Source: Propionivibrio hellwigii (GTDB taxonomy: Bacteria > Pseudomonadota > Gammaproteobacteria > Burkholderiales > Rhodocyclaceae). From it: DNA of 64,000 bases. Below, in pieces: positions 16,416-24,656 of the stretch. The translations under genes and the position numbers were made by a program. Under the pieces are notes generated by a model, which was not told the DNA's origin, searched no databases, and was given only the letters and a program-made list of their open reading frames with translations. Location of the stretch: contig NZ_JBEUWX010000002.1 in the NCBI RefSeq assembly GCF_041770905.1, positions 1,612,001 to 1,676,000 on the forward strand, given 5' to 3'. Numbering within the stretch: position 1 is the stretch's first letter; each line of letters begins with the position of its first letter.

Positions 16416-16830
16416 CAAAAAACATAAAAACCCCTCAGCCCTTCGGGCTGCTCCCCTTTAGAAGAGAGGAGCAAGTGGGGTGCCTTGGGACCCTTTATCC
16501 ACGTACATCTCCGGGTAGCAGCCCCGATGCCGGGCGATATTGGGAGCTGCCCTGCAACCGGAGCGTTAGTTTTTTTAATCCGTTGATCTGCGCGCCACCC
16601 TCTATATCAGGCCTAGCGGAAAGCGCCGGTATCGGGCCCATGACGTGAAAAGTGAAGCGCAATGCGACAGAGAGCAAATGCGGCGGCCGGTAACGAAATG
16701 GCTACGCGCCGAAGAATCAGGGCTTCGCCAAATAATCCATTCGATCATCCGCACGCGGATCAGGATGAGCACGCCGAATACGGGCTGCCCTCGAAATTCC
16801 GCGTGATACTATGCGCCTTTGTTAAAGGTT

Positions 16831-16849
16831 GAAAATGATAATGAATTCT
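16831..16849 (+). promoter_or_regulatory. Possible Fur box over the first start codon of the chelatase operon
   Basis: GAAAATGATAATGAATTCT matches 13 of 19 positions of the Fur consensus GATAATGATAATCATTATC, with the AATGATAAT core intact. It overlaps the translation start, a position where repressor binding could block expression. By chance such matches occur, so this is suggestive only. Confidence 0.35.
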
Positions 16850-17422
16850 ACTAGTACGATCGATACGATTCGCGAGTTACTGCACGTAGTCTCCGGCGTC
16901 CTGGTCTGGCCCGTATTGATTGCCCTGTTGCTGCTTGCTGCATTGACCTTAGTGGCGCTGGGAGCTTTTATTCAGGAATGTTGGTCGCGGCGCGGCAAGC
17001 GGCGTCCATGGCAGCAGATCACCGGCGCCGCTTTGGAAGCGGCGGCCGCCGATCAGACCTCGCCAGACCCGCTGGACATACGGCTGGAGCGCGTATTGCA
17101 GGATAGCGAGCGACGGCGGTGGTCGGCTTTGGCCTTGCTACGCCAGGGCGTGCGGATTGGCCCCGCACTGGGCCTGATGGGCACGCTGATTCCAATGGCC
17201 AACGCCTTGCAGGGTCTGGCCGACGGCAATCTTCCTTCGCTGGCGTCCAATATGGTGACGGCTTTTGCCGCCACTGTCATCGGCCTGGCCATCAGCGTGA
17301 CCATTTACCTGATTACGTCTATACGCGAGCAATGGATTCGCGAAGATAATCAGGCATTGGCTTTTCGCGCAGAGGCGCTCCTGCAGGCTGCTAACGCACC
17401 GGCCGCACGGCAACAGGATTGA
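16835..17422 (+). CDS. MotA/TolQ/ExbB-family proton channel protein (HmuU-like)
   Basis: A protein of 195 residues with three predicted helices (about 20-45, 108-125, 143-163). The family signature GPALGLMGTLIPMANAL lies at 109-125. Such proteins form inner-membrane proton channels that power a partner, as ExbB/ExbD power TonB. Here the partner would be the DUF2149 protein encoded directly downstream and, through it, the anchored CobN-like protein. I chose the ATG at 16835, six bases after AAAGG. A TTG at 16829 and an ATG at 16841 are alternatives. No exbD-like or tonB gene is adjacent. It is the first gene of a three-gene operon. Confidence 0.78.
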   Translation: MIMNSTSTIDTIRELLHVVSGVLVWPVLIALLLLAALTLVALGAFIQECWSRRGKRRPWQQITGAALEAAAADQTSPDPLDIRLERVLQDSERRRWSALALLRQGVRIGPALGLMGTLIPMANALQGLADGNLPSLASNMVTAFAATVIGLAISVTIYLITSIREQWIREDNQALAFRAEALLQAANAPAARQQD

Positions 17423-17427
17423 CGGCC

Positions 17428-17787
17428 ATGCGCTTCGTTCGTCACCGCAACACCTCGGAACCGCATGGGCATGACGAGGACCCCCTGGCCGGCATCGCCA
17501 ACCTGTTCGATGTCAGCGTGGCATTCATTGTCGCCCTGCTGATTGCCATGTTTACCTTGTTCTCCGCTGTCGAGTTTCTCAACCCGCAGAGCAGCGTCAC
17601 GATGGTCAAGCAGAACGAAGACGGCACGATAGAAATCATTTCCAAGCAGCGTGAGGAAATCAAAGTACAGCGGGTCACTGACAAGACGCTCTCCGGCCAG
17701 GGGGTTCGTCTGGGCGTTGCCTACAAGCTCTCCAACGGGCAGGTGGTCTATGTGCCGGAGGGCCAGGCGCCGCCCGGCGGTTCGTAA
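17428..17787 (+). CDS. DUF2149 family membrane protein (HmuT-like)
   Basis: A protein of 119 residues with one helix at about 29-49 and a soluble part on the far side, a layout like ExbD/TolR. DPLAGIANLFDVSVAFIVAL is the typical DUF2149 start. A conserved-looking domain with GTIEIISKQREEIKVQRV follows. In other genomes DUF2149 genes sit between a MotA/ExbB-like gene and a cobN-like gene, as here. The inferred job is to couple the proton channel to the chelatase-like protein. The start at 17428 is six bases after the stop of the channel gene; the stretch between is too short for other signals. Confidence 0.72.
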   Translation: MRFVRHRNTSEPHGHDEDPLAGIANLFDVSVAFIVALLIAMFTLFSAVEFLNPQSSVTMVKQNEDGTIEIISKQREEIKVQRVTDKTLSGQGVRLGVAYKLSNGQVVYVPEGQAPPGGS

Positions 17788-17875
17788 TGCCGAAAACCGC
17801 CGCAGGATGACTGTCGTTTTCCGCAAGGCACGAGCCTTGACGCTCGGTGTGAATTTTCCCGATTGACAATCCATT

Positions 17876-20800
17876 ATGAGATTTCTATTTCTGCTCCTCA
17901 CCGTGCTGTTCACCGTGGCGCCGTCGCTGTCCATGGCTTCCCCGCGCATCGCCATTATTTATGAAGGCGGAGAATCTACCGGGCCCGCGGAATTGCGGTA
18001 TGCATTGGCGCAATCATCCGCTCCCGTGCAGGTGGATATCTATTCACCGGGGCCAGGCGGCATGGTGTTGCCCCAAGACACAGACTTGCATGCCTACGCG
18101 CTGGTATTCATCGACGGCGCGGCCAAGGGATTGCCGCTGAATGCCGCGAAAATCCAACAACTAGCACAGACTACACGACTGGTCGTGGTCAATCCGCAAG
18201 CCGGTCTGCAGGGTAATGTGCCGCTGGCACGGCATCCCGACATCGCTCGCTACTGGGCGAATCGCTCCGCCGACAATGACGCAGCGCTGCTGGCCTACCT
18301 GAGTAGCCGGATACTGAATATCCCGTGCAAAGAACCGATTCCCAGGCCTATCGTCTATCCGGCGCATGCCTTCTACCATCCGGCGGCGCCGGCCTTGTTC
18401 GACTCGCTGGATGCCTATCTGGACTGGTATCGGCGACGCAAGGGCGGCCATGCATACGACCCCAAAGCGCTGACGCTGGGCCTGCTGATCCATCATGCCA
18501 ACGTGCGGCGCAAAGATCTCGGCGCCTGGGATGCCCTCATTGCCGCAACCGAGAAGCGCGGCCAGAACGCTATTGCCCTGGTCGGCAACGCCAGCCCCGA
18601 TCTGCTGCAGTTCCGGAAAAACGGGCATACGCTGATCGATGCGCTGTTATACGGCGCAGGCGTACTGAACTTCAATGATCGCGCCAAGGCTCACGCCCAG
18701 GCCGCACAGCTTGGCGTGCCGATACTGATGGCGCTCAACCACCATCGCCTGAGCCCGGAAGAATATCGTAAAGCGCCCGGGGGTTACATTCCCGACCTGG
18801 CCTTCCGAATCGTCGGCGGCGAGCGTGACGGCAGCTTCGAGCCCATGGTCGTAGCTGCCAGGAATGCCCAACAGGCAGTCGGCCGCCAGCAGCCGCTTGA
18901 TGAACAGATCGAATGGCGCATTACCCGCGCACTGGCCTGGGCAAAACTGCACCGTGCCGCCAATGCCGACAAAAAAGTGGTGTTGACCTACTGGAGCGAG
19001 GCCGGCGGCAAATCCGACGTCGGCGGCGACCCGGATGACTTCCTTGATGTACAGGGTACGCTGGCCATGCTTCTGCCCGCCATGCGCGAGCGCGGTTACA
19101 ACGTGGGGAAAGGGGCATTGCCCGATGCCGAAACACTGGCTCAACGAATGGCGCGCGAAGCCTCCAACATGGGCAACTGGGCGCCGGGAGAAATCGCCAA
19201 ACGGGTAGCCGAGTCAAATCCGATACTGATCCCGGAAGCCGAGTACAGCGAATGGTTTAACGCCATTCCCGAGCAGCGCCGCAAGGAAATTGAGGCCGTC
19301 TGGGGGCCGGCGCCAGGCAAGACCATGATTTACACCAATGCGCAAGGGCAGCGTTTCATCGTTATTCCGCGCATCGAATACGGCAACGTGTTGATCGCCC
19401 CGCACCCCATGTGGGGCTATCTGGAAAATCAAAAGGCGCTGTTATCGAGAGAGGCGCTGCCGCCACACCATCAATATCTGGCCTTTTTCCTGTGGCTGCA
19501 GAAGAAATGGCATGCCGACGCCTGGGTCAGCCTGTTTACGAATATCGTGCTGCAACCAGGCAACGTGCAGGGGCCGCTGGCCGACGACCATATCGGTATC
19601 CTGCTCGGCGGGCTGCCGCACATCCATCCTGAACGCCTGGGCGCCAACGGCGGCACGGGTAACAAGCGCAAGGCGCTGGCGGCATTACCCGGCTGGTACA
19701 ACATCGTCGTGCCGTCCGATTCCTATGAAAACCTGGGCGAACTGCGCGCCCTGATCGCACGTTATCGCAGCGCCAATGACACCGCGACCCGCGACGGCAT
19801 CGTACCAAGTTTGCGCCAGGCGATCCACGATGCAGGCATCGACCGTGCGCTGGCGCAGCATGTCGATGTGGAACATGCGCCGGCGGAGGTTCTGCTGGGA
19901 GCTATTGACACCTATCTTGCCGAACTCGAAAAAGCCAACATGCCATGGGGCGGCAAAGTGCTTGGCACGACACCGCAAGGGCCAGCCATGAGCGCCATGG
20001 TCGCTGGCATGCTGGGCAAGGATCTGACCGACGCCTTGCATGGCCTGACCGATGAGCCCGCGATTGTCGCCCGCCAGTTGGTGGATGCCGTGCTCAACGC
20101 GCACCTGACGGCCGATGCCGCTGTACAGAAATTTCTCGGTCGGCGCGCCGAAAATGCCAAACACGCCAAACGCATCGCGGCCCAGTTGAAACTGGCGCAG
20201 CGCCACGCCGACGCACTGCGTAAGGCGCCGCGCGAGGTAGCCGCCATCTTTGCCGAGCTGGGTGGCCAATGGGTCGAGCCGGGCCCGATGGGAGAACCGT
20301 TCCGTCGGCCGGAGGTGCTGCCTCCGGGGCGCGTCCTCCATAATTTCGACCTGAGCCTGGTGCCCACCGTCGAAGCCGAGGCGATCGGCATCCGTCAAGC
20401 CAACGCACAGATCGAAATCTGGCGCAAAGAGCATCACGGCGCCTATCCGCAAAAATTCGCCTACGTACTATGGTCGGCCGAGATTGCCAAAAATAACGGC
20501 ATTACCGAAGCGCAGATTCTCCACATGCTCGGCACCCGCGCCGTGCGCAACTGGCGCGGCGAAGTGGTGGACGTGGAATTGATTCCGCGCGAGGCGCTTG
20601 GGCGGCCTCGCATCGACGTGCTGGTAACCACCAGCGGCGCCTATCGCGACGGCTACCAGAGCAAGGTGGAATTGATCGCCAAAGCTACGCAACTGGCCGC
20701 GGCCAGCCCCGAGCCCGACAATCCGGTAGCCCGCACTACACAGGCGGCGGAAGCAGATCTGATCAAAGGGGGGGAAAATGCGGCCAACGCCCACCGGCTG

Positions 20801-21877
20801 GCATTGGCGCGGGTATTTTCACCGGCGCCGGGCGCCTATTCGCCCAACATCCAGTTCCTGGCCAAATCCGGCGACCAGCGCGGCGGCGAATCACGCATGG
20901 CCGACCTTTATACGCAACGGCTCGCGCATGCCTATGGCGGCGGCCTGTATGGCACATATGCGCGCCCTGCCTTTGAAGGCAACCTGGCCAGAACCGATGC
21001 CGCAACCTTGCCGCGCAGCAGTGACGTCAACGGTTTGCTTGATCATTCTCAGTCCGCCGCGTTTCTTGGTGGCCTGAACCTGGCGGCTAAAGCGCTCACC
21101 GGAAAGGACATCAAACTCTATGTAAGCAACCTGCGCGATTCCGCAAATCCGCAGATAGAAAGCGCGGCACGTGCGTTGCAGACGGAAATGCGCACGCGCT
21201 ACTTCAATCCGAAATGGATCAAGGAAAACATGGCGCACGGCTATGACGGCGCCCGCAACTTCATGTTCCTGACCGATCACCTCGACCTCTGGGATTCAAC
21301 CGCAACCCATGAAGTCAGTAGCGCCGATTGGTCCGAAGTCAAAAGCGTATACGTAGACGACAAGTTTGGTCTGCATATGCAAGAGTTCTTCGACAACCAC
21401 AACCCGTTCGCACAGCAAATGCTGCTGACCAATCTACTGGGCGCCGCCCAACGCGGGCATTGGCAAGCCAGCGCCGAAGAACTGGCCTCGGTCGCGCAAA
21501 AACTCGTGCACAGCGTCAGCGAACACGGGCCGGCGTGTGAGGCCAACCAGTGTCGCAACGCCGAAATGACTGAGTTTGTTGGCAAGGCCCTGGCGACCCT
21601 GCCCGATGCGGCACCTCTGCTGGAGGCCTACCAGGCCGCCATCGCCCAAGCCGCCGCCGGGCCAGCGCCCGCACCCGGCGCGCAGCAAGTCAGCGGTCAG
21701 GTCGTGGAAGAAGTGCAGCGGCCAACGGCGGAAACCTTCCGGGCAACGGCATGGATCTGGTCTTGGCTGGCCGGCCTGGCGGCATTCTTGTTCTCTCTCG
21801 GCTGGTGGCTGCAACAGCGACGGATGGTGCAACTTACGAATGGCCGGATCGGCGCCGCCGTGGCTGTACGAAAGTGA
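17876..21877 (+). CDS. Exported, membrane-anchored CobN/HmuS-family chelatase-like protein
   Basis: A protein of 1333 residues, the size of cobaltochelatase CobN. An N-terminal signal peptide (about 1-22, ending SLSMAS) and a single C-terminal helix (about 1291-1312, IWSWLAGLAAFLFSLGWW) place the bulk in the periplasm. Classical CobN is cytoplasmic. The family match rests on APHPMWGYLENQK, LPPHHQYLAFFLWLQKKWHADA and LPHIHPERLG in the middle, and a C-terminal half with NFMFLTDHLDLWDST. In Bacteroidetes the equivalent HmuS, encoded with DUF2149 and ExbB-like partners, is reported to remove iron from haem. Metal insertion or removal from a tetrapyrrole is the likely role; the direction and substrate are inference. 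The usual HxGxHG block appears altered (see findings). An IS1380 element lies 360 bp downstream. Confidence 0.75.
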   Translation: MRFLFLLLTVLFTVAPSLSMASPRIAIIYEGGESTGPAELRYALAQSSAPVQVDIYSPGPGGMVLPQDTDLHAYALVFIDGAAKGLPLNAAKIQQLAQTTRLVVVNPQAGLQGNVPLARHPDIARYWANRSADNDAALLAYLSSRILNIPCKEPIPRPIVYPAHAFYHPAAPALFDSLDAYLDWYRRRKGGHAYDPKALTLGLLIHHANVRRKDLGAWDALIAATEKRGQNAIALVGNASPDLLQFRKNGHTLIDALLYGAGVLNFNDRAKAHAQAAQLGVPILMALNHHRLSPEEYRKAPGGYIPDLAFRIVGGERDGSFEPMVVAARNAQQAVGRQQPLDEQIEWRITRALAWAKLHRAANADKKVVLTYWSEAGGKSDVGGDPDDFLDVQGTLAMLLPAMRERGYNVGKGALPDAETLAQRMAREASNMGNWAPGEIAKRVAESNPILIPEAEYSEWFNAIPEQRRKEIEAVWGPAPGKTMIYTNAQGQRFIVIPRIEYGNVLIAPHPMWGYLENQKALLSREALPPHHQYLAFFLWLQKKWHADAWVSLFTNIVLQPGNVQGPLADDHIGILLGGLPHIHPERLGANGGTGNKRKALAALPGWYNIVVPSDSYENLGELRALIARYRSANDTATRDGIVPSLRQAIHDAGIDRALAQHVDVEHAPAEVLLGAIDTYLAELEKANMPWGGKVLGTTPQGPAMSAMVAGMLGKDLTDALHGLTDEPAIVARQLVDAVLNAHLTADAAVQKFLGRRAENAKHAKRIAAQLKLAQRHADALRKAPREVAAIFAELGGQWVEPGPMGEPFRRPEVLPPGRVLHNFDLSLVPTVEAEAIGIRQANAQIEIWRKEHHGAYPQKFAYVLWSAEIAKNNGITEAQILHMLGTRAVRNWRGEVVDVELIPREALGRPRIDVLVTTSGAYRDGYQSKVELIAKATQLAAASPEPDNPVARTTQAAEADLIKGGENAANAHRLALARVFSPAPGAYSPNIQFLAKSGDQRGGESRMADLYTQRLAHAYGGGLYGTYARPAFEGNLARTDAATLPRSSDVNGLLDHSQSAAFLGGLNLAAKALTGKDIKLYVSNLRDSANPQIESAARALQTEMRTRYFNPKWIKENMAHGYDGARNFMFLTDHLDLWDSTATHEVSSADWSEVKSVYVDDKFGLHMQEFFDNHNPFAQQMLLTNLLGAAQRGHWQASAEELASVAQKLVHSVSEHGPACEANQCRNAEMTEFVGKALATLPDAAPLLEAYQAAIAQAAAGPAPAPGAQQVSGQVVEEVQRPTAETFRATAWIWSWLAGLAAFLFSLGWWLQQRRMVQLTNGRIGAAVAVRK

Positions 21878-22235
21878 TCGCCCCGGAAACCGGCGTGCCG
21901 GTCTGTACGAAATACAGACGGATCGGCAAACCGCGGTTTTCGGCGTAATGGACTCCAAAGGCATTTGGGGCGTCACGGCCAAAATAAGGCTGAAGGATTC
22001 TGCACCGCGCACCTTTTGCTACGAAGCATGCCACACACCGCGCCAGCCCATGTATTCAGTGCATCCCCGAAGAGCTGCCCTGAAACCCTTATAAACAGGG
22101 CACATCAGAGCACCCGCCCGCAAAAGCCTTATCTGCGCGGGTTTCGGAGGAGGTTCGGAAAATGCCCTGTTTACGCAGGATCGCAGGCATATCCTTTCGC
22201 GCATACGATAACGACGAAGCACCCCAAAACCTCCT
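21878..22235. other. Gap between the chelatase gene and the IS, with repeat array
   Basis: The first 170 bp hold no gene that I can recognise, and nothing resembling a TonB-dependent receptor. From 22047 a repeat array follows up to near the left end of the insertion sequence. Confidence 0.5.
22047..22205. repeat. Tandem hairpin array with ~40-bp period (locus C)
   Basis: Unit starts (CCC or GCC) lie at 22047, 22086, 22126 and 22165, spaced 39, 40 and 39 bp. The second unit reads CTGAAACCCTTATAAACAGG and is nearly identical to the one at 44224. The array ends shortly before the IS1380 left end. Confidence 0.65.
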
Positions 22236-23949
22236 TAACCCGCATTTCTCACACTCTCACGGTTCGGCGCCCCCGTTGGCGCGGCTTTTTCCTTCACGCG
22301 TTGCCGTGACCGCGAGGATTCAGGCCCGCGAGCGGCCAATGGAGTGCAGGCGGGTGAGGTTCTGCGGGCGGTCAGGTGCGTTGAGGGGGCAAGCGGCGCT
22401 GTTTGGGCATGAGACCGCCTCGCGCGAACGGGAGCGCGATCGGATCAGCAGGGCCACGGTGGCGTGGCGGATCAGCCGGGGGCGAGTCTGGCCTGGGCCA
22501 GGCGCCAGGTGGTCTGGAACGGATGACTGCTGGCCATGCTGACATGGATGCGGCGCACGCTGATCTTGACCCGTGCGCCGATCTTGAGCAGTTTCAGGCG
22601 CAGGCTCTCGCAGGTGGCCTCGGCCAGTTCGGTGCCAGCCAGCCCGATGCGGCGCAGCGCTTCGAGCATGACGTAGGCGAAGGAGGCGAACCACAGCCGC
22701 AGCTGATTGGCCCGCATCGTCGCCGTTGAGGTGCGATCGGCGAACAGGTGTAGCTGGCACTCCTTGATGCGGTTCTCCATTTCGCCTCGGGCGCAGTACA
22801 GCGCCTCGTACAGTTCGCGTGCCGGCCAGCGCTGAGCGTCCAGGCTGGTGACGATGAAGCGCGGATTGGCCTTGCCCGGCAGCTGCTCGGCCTTGCCGAC
22901 GACCCGCCGGGCGCACGACCAGCTGTCAAGGGTGCGGTAGGTGAAGTCGCGAAACCGCCGTGCGGGCTTGCCGGTCTGGGTGCATTCGGCCTGCGCCTGG
23001 CTCATCTCGGTTTCGATCTGGGCCTTGAGCCGGTCGTTCTTGGCCAGCCCGAAGACGAAGTCGATGTGCGTCTGCTCGCACCAACTCATCAAGGCATCGC
23101 GCGCAAAGCCCGAGTCGGCACGCAGCACGATGCGCACCTCCGGCCAGTGGCGGCGGATCTGGGTGACGATGCGTTCGAGTTCATCGATGCTGCCCGCCGA
23201 GGCATCCGTGTTGGCCCGGCGCAGCTTGGCGGCGAGCAGATGTCGGCCGCAGAAGATGTACAGCGGCAGGTAGCAGTAGCCGCCGTAGTAACCATGGAAG
23301 AAACGCCCTTCCTGCTGGCCGTGCAGCGGGTCGTCGGTGGCGTCCAGATCGAGGATGATCTCGTCAGGTGCCTGCTCGTGCGCCTCAATGAAGCACGCGA
23401 CGAACAGCGACTCGAAGGCCGCCGGATCGTGAGCGATCTTGTGATAGCGCGAACCGTCCTTGGTGTCGGGGGCATGTTCGAGCCGGTTCAAGGTCGACTT
23501 GCCCGCCAGCGGCTCGCAGCCCTTGCGCCGAGCGCTGAGCTTACCGGCCAGCGTGGCCAGTACCGGGTCACGGCGCAATTGATCGTGATCGTTCAGGTCC
23601 TCGTAGCCCAGCGCGATCCCCACGATCCGTTGCATCACCAACGTGTGCACCGTGTGTTCGATCAGCTCCGGATCGCGCCCATCCTCGAAGCAGGCCGCCA
23701 CCCGTTCGGTCAGCCGCAAGGTGCGATCGACCTCGCGCAGCAACAGCGCGCCCGCATCCGAACTGATCTGCCCTCCGTCGAAATCCACCGCCACCTGGCG
23801 GCCATCAATACGCTTCGCGCATGGGCTGACTACGGTACACTGTGTCGGCATCGCGGCTTCCTCAGAGATATGGTTAAGTCGTTCTCGCAAAAAAACTTTC
23901 TCATATCTCCGGCCGCGATGCACCTTCTATCTGTGAGAAATGCGGGTTA
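22236..23949. mobile_element. IS1380-family insertion sequence
   Basis: An element of about 1.71 kb, bounded by 18-bp inverted repeats: TAACCCGCATTTCTCACA at the left end and its exact complement at 23932-23949. It contains one full-length transposase gene on the minus strand. I see no clear target duplication at these edges, so the exact ends may be off by one or two bases or the flanks may have changed. It sits between repeat arrays downstream of the chelatase operon. Confidence 0.85.
22472..23851 (-). CDS. IS1380-family DDE transposase
   Basis: A protein of 459 residues, full length for the family. IILDLDATDDPLHG (165-178) carries the first aspartate, IVLRADSGFA (241-250) the second, and YCARGEMENRIKECQLHLFA (from 352) the catalytic glutamate region and its trailing motif. 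A DFDGGQISSDAGALLLRE start (23-40) is typical. The frame is intact, so the element may still be active. I took the ATG at 23851 (MPTQCTVV); an upstream extension crosses the terminal region of the element. Confidence 0.9.
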   Translation of the reverse strand: MPTQCTVVSPCAKRIDGRQVAVDFDGGQISSDAGALLLREVDRTLRLTERVAACFEDGRDPELIEHTVHTLVMQRIVGIALGYEDLNDHDQLRRDPVLATLAGKLSARRKGCEPLAGKSTLNRLEHAPDTKDGSRYHKIAHDPAAFESLFVACFIEAHEQAPDEIILDLDATDDPLHGQQEGRFFHGYYGGYCYLPLYIFCGRHLLAAKLRRANTDASAGSIDELERIVTQIRRHWPEVRIVLRADSGFARDALMSWCEQTHIDFVFGLAKNDRLKAQIETEMSQAQAECTQTGKPARRFRDFTYRTLDSWSCARRVVGKAEQLPGKANPRFIVTSLDAQRWPARELYEALYCARGEMENRIKECQLHLFADRTSTATMRANQLRLWFASFAYVMLEALRRIGLAGTELAEATCESLRLKLLKIGARVKISVRRIHVSMASSHPFQTTWRLAQARLAPG

Positions 23950-24148
23950 GGCGCAGCCGCAGGCGCGGGGAGCTTGGCGGAGGCAAGGGCTTGATTGTCT
24001 GAGCGCAAGCAAGTGATCAAGCCCGCTGCACAAGTACCACTCCAACCCGCGACAAGGAGTTTTCTGCGCCTAGAGTCGCATTTACTCACTTCGCTCGCAC
24101 TGCGTGCCGTTGCTAAAGCAACATTCAAAATCTTTCAGATTTTGCTTT

Positions 24149-24182
24149 GCTGACTTTCTTTGGCGAGGCAAAGAAAGTCAGC
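24149..24182. terminator. Perfect 14-bp-stem hairpin
   Basis: GCTGACTTTCTTTG, a GCGAGG loop, and CAAAGAAAGTCAGC. No T-run follows. Similar hairpins are common in betaproteobacterial intergenic DNA, so it may be a repeat rather than a terminator. Confidence 0.55.
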
Positions 24183-24256
24183 GGGGCGCGCTGCCGCTTA
24201 GCGCAACGACATCAAGAGAAGTCGTGGGTGAAGGTCAGCGCGTAGGCCTTGGCAAT

Positions 24257-24375
24257 CCCTATATTTAAAGTATCTCAGGGTGTCTGCACTGAAGCCCTTG
24301 TATTTAGGGAATTTCCGAGGGGATGCCTGGAAACGCCCTATCCGCGCGGGTTTCCGGGTATCCCTTTTGAGGCGC
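24257..24375. repeat. Tandem hairpin array with ~40-bp period (locus D)
   Basis: Units start with CCC at 24257, 24295 and 24336. They read CCCTATATTTAAAG, CCCTTGTATTTAGGG and CCCTATCCGCGCGGGTTTCC, of the same type as at 8.7 and 44.1 kb. Confidence 0.6.
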
Positions 24376-24394
24376 TAAAAAATAGCGGCTCGAA

Positions 24395-24482
24395 TTTGCC
24401 AAAAGACAAGGCAGTAAAGCCACTGACAGTACATTTAGTACGACAATGCTAAGCCAACACAGCAACGCCGTATTTTGGCAAA
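24395..24482. repeat. TTTGCCAAAA-bounded palindromic element
   Basis: Left end TTTGCCAAAAGACAAGGC and right end GCCGTATTTTGGCAAA form a near-perfect terminal inverted repeat of about 16 bp around a 55-bp middle. The middle includes GTACATTTAGTAC. Direct GGCGCTA motifs flank the element (24371 and 24488). It looks like a small non-coding repeat, with a shorter relative at 16272-16309. Confidence 0.55.
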
Positions 24483-24552
24483 GAAAGGCGCTATAAAAAG
24501 CACGGCAAGTTAATGCGGCCTTCCTGTAAAGGAAGCCGCTATTTTTCCGGTT

Positions 24553-24614
24553 TATGTTTTTTGATGCTCTGTACCCCTTGTATTTAAAGGGCTTCAGGGC
24601 ATTTTATGTTTTCT
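24553..24614. repeat. Intergenic hairpin repeat (locus E)
   Basis: TATGTTTTTTGATGCTCTG, then CCCCTTGTATTTAAAGGG and CTTCAGGGCATTTTATG. It is the same long unit as at 16.4 and 43.96 kb. It lies just past the 3' end of glgA and may serve as its terminator. Confidence 0.65.
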
Positions 24615-24656
24615 GCCCTACTTGCACGGGTTTGTGGGAAGCTTTTTTGTAGGCTT

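Larger units (their letters stand above)
16260..16834. other. Intergenic leader with repeats upstream of the chelatase operon
   Basis: No gene is visible. The stretch holds a short copy of the TTTGCCAAAA-type element (16272-16309), one large hairpin repeat (16378-16415), a tight CAGCCC-TTC-GGGCTG hairpin (16437-16451) and a G/C-rich segment to about 16570. It could form a structured leader for the downstream operon. I could not match it to a cobalamin riboswitch: no B12-box was found. Confidence 0.45.
23950..24656. other. Gene-free region rich in palindromic repeats
   Basis: Some 700 bp between the IS and glgA hold no credible gene. From left to right there is a G/C-rich stretch, a perfect 14-bp-stem hairpin (24149-24182), a repeat array (24257-24375), a TTTGCCAAAA-bounded element (24395-24482) and a hairpin unit (24553-24614). 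These are listed separately. Confidence 0.55.

Noticed and set aside
16260..16834. Cobalamin riboswitch upstream of the CobN-like operon
   Set aside because: No B12-box or typical core could be found on the plus strand; only generic hairpins are seen.
17876..21877. Cytoplasmic cobaltochelatase CobN for B12 synthesis
   Set aside because: A signal peptide and C-terminal anchor, ExbB/DUF2149 partners and the absence of cobS, cobT or other cob genes speak against it.
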